Source: Bin18 sp965200355
Lineage (GTDB): Bacteria; Desulfobacterota; Binatia; Bin18
Length of the DNA: 64,000 bases
Assembly (NCBI GenBank): GCA_965200355.1
Contig: OZ241351.1
Location: forward strand, 558,001-622,000
Reading direction: 5' to 3'
Numbering within the stretch: the stretch's first letter is position 1; each line of letters opens with the position of its first letter. This document shows positions 11,059 to 18,248 of the stretch, piece by piece. The translations under genes were made by a program, and so were the position numbers. The notes beneath the pieces are model-generated. The model did not search any database and had not been told where the DNA came from. It worked only from the letters and a program-made list of their open reading frames with translations.

Positions 11059-11183
11059 CGCCCCAGGCGAGCAAGGGCGCTCACTTTCTCAATAGCGCTC
11101 TTCGACCTTGAGGAGCTGAGCCAGCCGGTGCAGCGTCACCGCAGAAGGGCTCTAACGATCACCGTCCCTCCCGCTCCCAATTC

Positions 11184-12540
11184 TTAGTTCGCTGTCTCAA
11201 ACGGGCTCGCTGGTGGCAAACTGGTGGGAGGAGACTGGCGGGCCTTCGCTTCTCGGGTCGCTTGGGTCTCCCGATATTCGCGTGCCTCCGCGACCCGTAC
11301 AAACTGCGCCGTTACACCCTTCTTCTTGACGAAATCTTCTACCTCGTCCAGCTTCACATTCTGATAAAACTCTTTTCGCGGGTTGATCAAGTTCACACGC
11401 CGCTCTGCAAAATGTTCGTGGAGCGCCTGCTCAAGCGCTGGTGCGTTATCTGAAAACATCATAGTATGGAGGTCGAAGGGAAAGGGCACAGAGGCATCTC
11501 CCAACTCCTTCACTCGGTCCATAGGCTCCATCCGTCGTGTCATCCCAATCTTAACTACGCCCGGGCCGAATGATCCCTCGTTTGAGATGACATAGACAAA
11601 TCCTGATTTTGTGAGCTGTGCCCGAGCTACCGCGCGTTCCTTCCGCTCATGTGTCTCGCTTAGTTTATTCTCTAGGGCGGCAATCTGTGCGGTCAGCTTT
11701 TCCAACTGTGCCCCTGTTGCCCTATCCGCTGCCGCTTGCGCTTCCTCTAGCGCCTTTTGGTTCCGTGCTTCCTCCCGCTCTGCTTCTGCCTTGGTCTTTT
11801 CCAGTTCTCGTTCCGCTTTCTCTTGCTCCCGCGTCTGTTGCCGCTGTTCGCGAGCCTCCTCGCGTTCTGAGTATTTATTCGTGCGTGAGCCTGATTTCGT
11901 TGAGTTTTTCCTCCAGGTAGGCACCAGTGATGGAAATCTTGACGGCAGCCCCCAGCTTGTTGATGTCAGCATGGGCCTTTTTCACTCGCTCTTCTATCTT
12001 GCTGATATTATTCCAGGACACTTTGGCAACCGCGGCGTCGCACTCGCCATTGAAAGCCCGGAGTATCACTTTTGTATACTGCCGCTCCATCTTTTTCCCC
12101 TCCGCCCGGCTTCCGTCAATGGTCCATCCGCCAGGAGTTGCAGTGGCCCCGTTCGTCCGGATCAACTCCTTCTGTCGGCCCCGTACAACCTTCAACTCCG
12201 CTTTGTATTCTTCGGATGTGTCGAACTTATAGTGCGGCGAGTAGAGTCTGAACGATATATCCTCCAAGTTCTCTTCGAGGAGGGAAACCGTGCTCTTCAA
12301 CTCCTCGTACTTGCTGCTTGCTGATCGGTACTGCTCCTCTAAATCGGTGCGTTTTTCCTGACTTTTCTTCAGGAAGTCCTCATGTTCAGCTTTCAGCCGT
12401 GCGGATTCCTTTTCCACATCAACGATGGCATTAAAGCGCCTTTCCAGTGCGTTCCTCTTTCGTAAGGTCGAAACAGCGAACACGAGGACCACTGGACTAC
12501 TGGCTGCTAAAAGCCACAGTATAGCCGTTAGAAAATCCAT
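11184..12540 (-). pseudogene. DUF4041 plus T5orf172 (GIY-YIG-like) protein, split by one frameshift
   Basis: Two overlapping reading frames together give one known architecture. The first frame (12540-11875, 221 residues) has an N-terminal membrane helix (FLTAILWLLAASSPVVLVF), a long coiled coil, and a DUF4041 domain that ends EEKLNEIRLTHE-stop. The second frame (from about 11880 to 11184) continues with the expected charged coiled coil (YSEREEAREQRQQTREQEKA) and a T5orf172 domain (FVYVISNEGSFGPGVVKIGM, LEQALHEHFAERRVN), related to GIY-YIG nucleases. Removing one base at the TAA (about 11877) joins them into about 451 residues, the usual family length. Such proteins are found in phage and accessory regions; the function is unknown. 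It is either a decayed gene or a sequencing error. Confidence 0.85.
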
Positions 12541-12743
12541 AGCTCACTCCGATTTTCGTATAGATACTTCGTTTGATGGTCTCCGCTCAAACTCTACCAC
12601 ACCACTCAGGGAAAAACTGTATTAGCATCCGTACAGAATTGACGGACAAAAAGGGGCGGGATAAGTGGATTGGGGCTTAGGGGGTTCGCATTTTTCTCCC
12701 TCTACTTTTTGAGCTTCCCGCCGGCCCGCCAACACTCCAAACA

Positions 12744-12774
12744 AACAAGGGCGGGTTTGATCCCCGCCCTTGTT
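12744..12774 (-). terminator. Rho-independent terminator of hppA
   Basis: A 12-base perfect stem (AACAAGGGCGGG with its complement) around a short loop lies 20 bases past the hppA stop. On the minus strand it is followed by TTGTTTGTTTG. Confidence 0.85.
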
Positions 12775-12794
12775 GCGTCACAGTGAAACGCCGG

Positions 12795-14840
12795 CTAGAC
12801 CAGCAGCGGCGCAATCACCAAGGCCACGACCGACATCAGCTTGATCAGGATATTCAGCGATGGGCCAGAGGTGTCTTTGAATGGGTCGCCAACCGTGTCG
12901 CCAACCACCGCGGCTTTGTGGGCTTCCGAGCCTTTGCCCTCGCCCGCAATCTCCCCCTTTTCAATCGCCTTCTTGGCGTTGTCCCAGGCTCCGCCGGCGT
13001 TGGCCATCAGCAGGGCCAGCAGCACGCCGGTCACGGTAGCCCCGGCCAGCATCCCGCCCAAGGCTGCCGCGCCCAGGGCCAGACCGACCACGACCGGAGC
13101 AATGACCGCGGTCAGACCGGGCAGGATCATCTCTTTGAGGGCCGCCGCGGTGGAAATATCCACACAGCGGGCCGCATCCGGTCGCGCGCCTTCCCTGCCT
13201 TCGAGCAGGCCGGGGATTTCGCGGAATTGACGCCGGATTTCGTCCACCATCTGCCCGGCGGCCCGACCCACCGCGGTCATGGTCAGAGCCCCGATAAAGA
13301 ACGGCAGAATCCCACCCAGCAGCAGGCCAATGACCACGACCGGATCGGTCACCACGATGAGCAGCGGTTCCATGCCGGCTGCCAGCCGATTCTGGTCAAC
13401 CGCTTGGGTGAAGGCGGAAAACAAGGCCAGGGCGGTCAGGGCCGCCGAGCCGATGGCAAAGCCTTTGCCCATGGCCGCGGTGGTGTTGCCCAGGGCGTCC
13501 AGGCCGTCGGTAATTTTGCGCACGTCCGGGCCCAGTTCGGCCATCTCGGAAATCCCGCCGGCATTATCAGCCACCGGTCCGTAGGCGTCCACGGTCATAG
13601 TCACCCCGACCGTGGCCAGCATCCCGACGCCGGCAATGCCGATACCGTACAGGCCCGCAAAATGGTTGGCAATAAAAATAGCCGCGCAAATGGCCAGCAC
13701 GGGCAGGGCGCAGCTTTCCAGGCCAACCGCCATGCCGTGAATGATATTGGTGGCATAGCCGGTCTTGCTGGCTTCTGCCACCCGCGTAACCGGGGCGGCT
13801 GAGGTGTAGTATTCGGTGATGAGTCCAATCCCGACCCCGACCACGCAGCCGGCGGTGACGGCATAGAATATGCCGGTTGTGACCGGGAAGATGGAAACCA
13901 GAATCAGAGCCGCGATAATAAAGGCTCCGGCAGCAATAAAACCCGAATAGCGGAGCGCGTTTTGCGGCCCCGAGTTCTTCAGCGCCTTCATCGAAAAAAT
14001 GCCCAGAAACGAGGCCAGCAGGCCGACCACGGCCATGCTGAGCGGCAGGGCCATCAGCGCGTTGCGCTCGCCGCCCAGATGGGTGAAGGCATCGCCGTAG
14101 ACGGTGGCACCGATGGCAATCGTCGCAATAATGGAGCCGACGTAGGACTCGAAAATGTCCGCGCCCATACCGGCCACGTCACCGACATTATCCCCCACGT
14201 TATCGGCAATCACACCAGGATTACGGGGGTCATCTTCGGGGATGCCTGCCTCGACCTTGCCGACCAGGTCGCTGCCGACGTCCGCGGCTTTGGTATAAAT
14301 ACCGCCCCCGACCCGAGCAAACAGGGCGATGGAACTGGCGCCCATGGCAAAACCGCTGATGTATGTTGAGGTTTCCGGGTCAGAGTACAGGCCGAGAAAA
14401 GCGCCGACCCCGAGCAGGCCGAGGCTGGCGACCGACAGGCCCATGACCGCCCCGCCATTGAAGGCCACCAGCAGCGCGGCTCCCTCGCCCTCTGCCCGAG
14501 CGGCCTCGGAGGTGCGGACATTGGCCTTGGTGGCCGACTGCATCCCGAGATAGCCGGCCAGCGCGGAACAGATCGCACCAGTCAGAAAGGCGATACCGGT
14601 CTCAACCGCGACATTCAAGGCGAGCAGGACGAAGACGACGAGCACGAAAATAATCAGGATGCGATATTCACGCTTGAGAAAAGCCATGGCTCCTTCATAG
14701 ATAGAGCCGGCAATCTCCTGCATCCGGTCATTGCCGGCGGGCTGACCGGAAACGGACCTGAAAATAAGAAACGCCACGACGAGCCCGACCGCGCCGAGAA
14801 TTATTGCGTAGAGAGACACCGCATCAGAGTTGATGTCCAT
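12795..14840 (-). CDS. hppA: Membrane-bound pyrophosphate-energised ion pump
   Basis: HppA couples hydrolysis of cytoplasmic pyrophosphate to export of H+ or Na+ across the inner membrane. The 681-residue product has about 16 hydrophobic segments and the family signatures DVGSDLVGKVEAGIPEDDPRN, DNVGDNVGDVAGMGADIFES, and near the C-terminus GDTVGDPFKDTSGPSLNIL. The motif DALGNTTAAMGKGFAIGSA has Ala where K+-independent enzymes carry Lys, so it should be of the K+-dependent type, which includes both Na+ and H+ pumps. The ATG at 14840 has AAGGA upstream; the frame stays open 44 codons further but this extension is not family-like. A terminator follows. Confidence 0.95.
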   Translation of the reverse strand: MDINSDAVSLYAIILGAVGLVVAFLIFRSVSGQPAGNDRMQEIAGSIYEGAMAFLKREYRILIIFVLVVFVLLALNVAVETGIAFLTGAICSALAGYLGMQSATKANVRTSEAARAEGEGAALLVAFNGGAVMGLSVASLGLLGVGAFLGLYSDPETSTYISGFAMGASSIALFARVGGGIYTKAADVGSDLVGKVEAGIPEDDPRNPGVIADNVGDNVGDVAGMGADIFESYVGSIIATIAIGATVYGDAFTHLGGERNALMALPLSMAVVGLLASFLGIFSMKALKNSGPQNALRYSGFIAAGAFIIAALILVSIFPVTTGIFYAVTAGCVVGVGIGLITEYYTSAAPVTRVAEASKTGYATNIIHGMAVGLESCALPVLAICAAIFIANHFAGLYGIGIAGVGMLATVGVTMTVDAYGPVADNAGGISEMAELGPDVRKITDGLDALGNTTAAMGKGFAIGSAALTALALFSAFTQAVDQNRLAAGMEPLLIVVTDPVVVIGLLLGGILPFFIGALTMTAVGRAAGQMVDEIRRQFREIPGLLEGREGARPDAARCVDISTAAALKEMILPGLTAVIAPVVVGLALGAAALGGMLAGATVTGVLLALLMANAGGAWDNAKKAIEKGEIAGEGKGSEAHKAAVVGDTVGDPFKDTSGPSLNILIKLMSVVALVIAPLLV

Positions 14841-15128
14841 GTTTTCCTTACCCTCCTCGTTTCTGGGAATACTGAATGACTGCCCTCCGCAGGGTGGCGG
14901 CGCACGAAGGCCACACCCGAGGCGGTACGCGGGGAAGATAAACGCTTCTGCACAAAGAGTAAAGGGCCACACCCTTCTTCATCCCCCTTGCGTGGCATAG
15001 GTGAGACCCCTGGTGGGGTGGCTCTTGCGGGCTGAATCCGTCCCAAGCCGGAGAGGCCGGGGGTGGGTTCCCTGGCGTTCATCTGGGTATATAACTCGCG
15101 TACCCTCAGGCGTGGGAAGGAGACCGTG

Positions 15129-15437
15129 ATGCGACCAGTACGAGATGTTGCAAAAGAAGAGAATTACCGAGTCCAGGTGATTGGGCCGGGAATGACCGAG
15201 ACGGTGCGGGAGCCGGTTGAGCCCGAGCCAGTCGGCACCCTGGTCCTGTTACCTTTTCGGGTCGTGGGATACGACACCCAACGCGATGGCAGTTGTACGG
15301 TTCGCCTGGAACATATCCACACCGACGGCAGCACCACGGGCGGGCAGGCCAGCGGTATTGCGCTCCGCCCTACATCGGCCCTCGTTGTTGGCGAAGAAGA
15401 GCTGCCCCGCCTGTTTGCAAGCGGAGCGACAGCATAG
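15129..15437 (+). CDS. Hypothetical protein, 102 residues
   Basis: I do not recognise this protein. The ATG at 15129 is preceded by AAGGAG at good spacing. It is soluble, acidic and beta-rich (VGTLVLLPFRVVGYDTQRDG, CTVRLEHIHTDGS), with no signal peptide or membrane helix. It stands alone between the divergent hppA and the convergent CoA-transferase pair. A palindromic element directly after its stop may serve as terminator for both convergent units. Confidence 0.5.
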   Translation: MRPVRDVAKEENYRVQVIGPGMTETVREPVEPEPVGTLVLLPFRVVGYDTQRDGSCTVRLEHIHTDGSTTGGQASGIALRPTSALVVGEEELPRLFASGATA

Positions 15438-15455
15438 CCGGCTGATGTTCCCGCT

Positions 15456-15507
15456 GGGAGCGCAGGCTGGAAGCCTGCTGCGGGGCGGGCAAGATGCCCG
15501 CGCTCCC
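15456..15507. repeat. Three-way-junction palindromic element between convergent genes
   Basis: An outer stem GGGAGCG (15456-15462) pairs with CGCTCCC (15501-15507) and encloses two perfect hairpins with three-base loops: GCAGGCT/AGCCTGC (15462-15478, loop GGA) and GCGGGCA/TGCCCGC (15485-15501, loop AGA). It sits between the convergent ends of the 102-residue gene and the CoA-transferase beta gene. The layout resembles dispersed intergenic palindromes; no second copy is seen in this window. Confidence 0.75.
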
Positions 15508-15517
15508 GGAGTGACCT

Positions 15518-16309
15518 CTACATGCGTCTCAAACGGCCCTCGGGATCGACCCTGGTGCGCAGCACGTGCAACTCTTCCTGGGTTGGTACGGGTGTGGTGG
15601 GGACTTGGGAGGGTATGGTGAGGGCAAAGCCGGTTTGGGCCTGCACCGCTTCTGGAGTCACGCCCGGATGGACCGAATGCAGACGCATATGTTTGTCTTT
15701 GTCGTCAAAATCCATGACGCCCAGCGGAGTGACGCAATACTTGGGGCCTCCGCCGGGCAGCCCCAGTTTTGTGCGGGCGTCCGCCCCGCCGCGGCCCCAG
15801 CCATAGGTGCTCATATAATCGCAGCGCTCAACCAGAATCCGCGGGGAGTGAGAATTCAGCACAATATAATAGCGGCCCACATGGGTGCTGAGCGTTGGCG
15901 TCCCGACCGAACCGGGGCCCCGAAAGCGGAGGGTGGAGTATTCCGGCCCAACGCCGATTAAGTTGGTATTGCCGTGCGGGTCTACCTGAACCCCACCAAT
16001 AAAAAAGACGCGCTTATGCCAGTGCTTGACATCTTCAAAACGATGGCCCGTGTCGCTGAACGATTCGGCCCAGCGTACCACCCGGCTATCCCAGGCAAAG
16101 GCCGGCAGCGGCAGGCTATAGCGGTCGGCCACATTCATGCGGGTGCCAAAGAAGATCAACTCCATATTGGGACCGTGCAGCAGATGGGCGAGGCGGACCG
16201 CGGCTTCAACAATGGGCATGGCCACGCCGACCATCAAATGTTCCCGGTCTTTCAGGTCGCGGGCCAGAAAAACGGCCATAATTTCTTGGGCAGAAACATC
16301 GCTCGGCAT
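15518..16309 (-). CDS. Class I CoA-transferase, beta subunit (GctB/IpdB-like)
   Basis: This is the beta chain of a two-subunit family I CoA-transferase or of a related ring-cleaving hydrolase. The 263-residue protein shows the beta-subunit pattern: LMVGVAMPIVEAAVRLAHLL, NMELIFFGT, FFIGGVQVDPHGNTNLIGVG, and a G-rich region near VMDFDDKDKHMRLHSVHPGV. It lies 66 bases downstream of the alpha subunit. The closest functional options are glutaconate/3-oxoadipate-type CoA-transferases and the IpdAB pair that opens the last steroid ring; sequence alone does not settle the substrate. Confidence 0.82.
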   Translation of the reverse strand: MPSDVSAQEIMAVFLARDLKDREHLMVGVAMPIVEAAVRLAHLLHGPNMELIFFGTRMNVADRYSLPLPAFAWDSRVVRWAESFSDTGHRFEDVKHWHKRVFFIGGVQVDPHGNTNLIGVGPEYSTLRFRGPGSVGTPTLSTHVGRYYIVLNSHSPRILVERCDYMSTYGWGRGGADARTKLGLPGGGPKYCVTPLGVMDFDDKDKHMRLHSVHPGVTPEAVQAQTGFALTIPSQVPTTPVPTQEELHVLRTRVDPEGRLRRM

Positions 16310-16375
16310 AATGTCTTCCTCGGGAGAGATGCAGTTTCTTCGGGCAGCACCCCGGTCTGTCTACCATCCACACCA

Positions 16376-17257
16376 TTAGTACTCGTGCAGCTCCAGCAGC
16401 CGCCGGATGCCGACCTGCTCTAAATAGTCGGCATGGGTTGCCGGTCCGTGGCAGTAGCGGGCGAAATACGCCTGTAGGGCCGCCGGGTCGCCCCTGGCCG
16501 CGGCGGTTGAGGCGTCCAGATAGTCTTTGAGGTGGGCGTTGTCTTGAATATAATAGCCCCGGCTGTAGAACGGATGAGCGCCGTAGGGAGCGCGGACGAT
16601 GGCATCCGTGCCAGCAATCGTGGTGGCCCACGGGTCCTTGCGAATGTCCTCGTTGGCCACGACCTTTTCCACTTGCACGATGGTGTAGTCTGCGGCGCGC
16701 TGCATAAACAGGTCTATCCAGCCTGGTCCACCCCCGTGCTGGACGTTGCCATACGGGTCGGAAACGGCTGCGTGTAAAATGGCCACATCGGGCCTGATCG
16801 GCGGGACGGCCAGCAGGGTCTCGCCCCGAATCGGGTCGGTAAAGACCTTGAGGTCTGGGTTGACTTCCGGCAGGGAAGTCCCGACGCCGCCGCGCCACGG
16901 CAGAAAGGGCAGCCCCTGGGCCGCGGCCTGGAGGCCCGAGGTGAGAATGCCCTCTTCACATTCCCAGACCTCGATTGCGCCGCGCTCAGCGGCCCGACGA
17001 AAGGCCGGGGCGACCGGGACGCCAAAACCACCGCCGGCGTAATAGCTGACGACTTTTCTGACGCAACCGGCGGCAATGAGCATATCCAGTGACAGGCCGA
17101 CATCGACAACGGTCAGGTCTTTCAGGCCGCGTCGGATGATCTGATGCACCAGGGCCATTGGAGGCGGGGAACCGATGGCAACCGTCATGCCGTCTTCGAG
17201 CCGACCAGCGGCTTCCATTTCATCAATAACGTGAGAGGTACGTGATTCCACGAGCAT
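16376..17257 (-). CDS. Class I CoA-transferase, alpha subunit (GctA/IpdA-like)
   Basis: Alpha chain and partner of the downstream beta subunit. The 293-residue protein carries a nucleotide-fold segment GMTVAIGSPPPMALVHQIIR, a glycine turn YYAGGGFGVPVAPAFRRA, the family region EVWECEEGILTSGLQAAAQG followed by LPFLPWRGGVGTSL, and DVAILHAAVSDPYGNVQHGG. The ECEEG stretch lies where IpdA-type proteins and other alpha chains carry the conserved S-E-x-G region. The start ATG is the first in frame. The CoA acceptor is unknown; steroid or dicarboxylate catabolism is plausible. Confidence 0.82.
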   Translation of the reverse strand: MLVESRTSHVIDEMEAAGRLEDGMTVAIGSPPPMALVHQIIRRGLKDLTVVDVGLSLDMLIAAGCVRKVVSYYAGGGFGVPVAPAFRRAAERGAIEVWECEEGILTSGLQAAAQGLPFLPWRGGVGTSLPEVNPDLKVFTDPIRGETLLAVPPIRPDVAILHAAVSDPYGNVQHGGGPGWIDLFMQRAADYTIVQVEKVVANEDIRKDPWATTIAGTDAIVRAPYGAHPFYSRGYYIQDNAHLKDYLDASTAAARGDPAALQAYFARYCHGPATHADYLEQVGIRRLLELHEY

Positions 17258-17419
17258 TCCTTCCCTGTGACACGGCTCAGGACCGATATACGCCCCCGTC
17301 CCGGTGTTCGCAAGAGAACGCTAGGCAGGAACCCCCAAGCCTTCAATTATGATTTACGGACCTTTCGAGGTGGGGTACATTGAACGACGATGGACAGCGC
17401 CTTGCAGGAGGGCAAGACT

Positions 17420-17827
17420 ATGGCAAAGAATGTACGGGCCATTATGAGTGCCGAGGTGACCACGTTGGGACGGAACGACACCCTGCTGTTGGCCGAGGAT
17501 ATTATGAGCCTCGACCGTATCCGGCATTTCCCAGTCGTCGAACACGATGAACTGGTCGGGGTGGTCAGCCAGCGCGACCTGTATCGGGCCTCGCTCGGCA
17601 CCGCCATGCAGTATGGAGAAAAAGCCCAGCGCGCCTTTCTGGAAAGCGTTGCGGTCAAAGAAGTCATGGCCGATCCGATTTCCATCGGCCCGGACGCAAC
17701 GATTCAGGACGCCGCCCGGCTGATGATAGAGCACAAGATCGGCTGCCTGCCCGTGCTGGAGGACCGCCGGCTGGTTGGCATTGTGACCGAGACCGATATG
17801 CTGCAAGTCGTAGTAGATATGGCCTGA
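17420..17827 (+). CDS. CBS-domain pair protein
   Basis: A 135-residue stand-alone tandem CBS (Bateman) module that probably senses adenine nucleotides and acts on a partner protein. The first CBS copy covers residues ~8-60 (MSAEVTTLGRNDTLLLAEDI, then FPVVEHDELVGVVSQRDLYR). The second covers ~78-135 (VMADPISIGPDATIQDAARL, CLPVLEDRRLVGIVTETDML). The ATG at 17420 has GGAGGG upstream at good spacing; the frame extends ten codons further. It is followed 69 bases later by a zinc-ribbon gene on the same strand. The target is not known. Confidence 0.88.
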   Translation: MAKNVRAIMSAEVTTLGRNDTLLLAEDIMSLDRIRHFPVVEHDELVGVVSQRDLYRASLGTAMQYGEKAQRAFLESVAVKEVMADPISIGPDATIQDAARLMIEHKIGCLPVLEDRRLVGIVTETDMLQVVVDMA

Positions 17828-17896
17828 GGCTTGCCCTCGGGTGGGGCAGACTGACACCATCAGCGGAAGCGATCATAACCGCGAGGAGGATTTCTC

Positions 17897-18244
17897 ATGG
17901 AAGACAAAGACCGGCTGGGAACGAAGCTGCAACAAAAAAAACAGGCCGAAGAAGGCCGCTATTTTGCGCAACGCGACCGCGAGTTAATCAACAAGATGAA
18001 AGAGCAGCGTGAGGCCGAGCACGAGGAGGAGATCCGTGAGTTGGCCCTGAATCGTTGCCCCAAATGCGGAGTGCGACTGACCACGCGGCTCATTGAAGAC
18101 GTTGAGATTGACGAGTGCGGGCCGTGCCAAGGCATGTGGCTTGATAAGGGTGAACTGGAAGCCATGTCCGCACAGAAGGGCAGTCGCTGGGCCAAGCAGT
18201 TTTTCGACGGCATGGGCCGCATCCTGACTGGCCCCAAAAGCTAA
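17897..18244 (+). CDS. Zinc-ribbon (TFIIB-type) domain protein
   Basis: A 115-residue protein with a highly charged N-terminal helix (about residues 1-50, rich in Lys, Glu and Arg) followed by a zinc ribbon C-P-K-C ... C-G-P-C and the family tail MWLDKGELEAM. This is the zf-TFIIB-like family of small bacterial proteins of unknown role. The ribosome site GAGGAGG precedes the ATG. The gene is convergent with the receptor gene, whose stop lies four bases beyond. Confidence 0.85.
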   Translation: MEDKDRLGTKLQQKKQAEEGRYFAQRDRELINKMKEQREAEHEEEIRELALNRCPKCGVRLTTRLIEDVEIDECGPCQGMWLDKGELEAMSAQKGSRWAKQFFDGMGRILTGPKS

Positions 18245-18248
18245 CCGC

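Noticed and set aside
12541..12794. Possible small gene between the DUF4041 gene and hppA
   Set aside because: Apart from the hppA terminator, no frame with a ribosome site or protein-like composition is seen.
12783..13802. 339-codon open frame on the plus strand
   Set aside because: Antisense to hppA; His/Gln-rich translation without family features.
15518..17257. Assignment of the CoA-transferase pair to steroid ring degradation (IpdAB)
   Set aside because: The motifs fit several class I CoA-transferases and no other steroid genes are present, so only the family is claimed.
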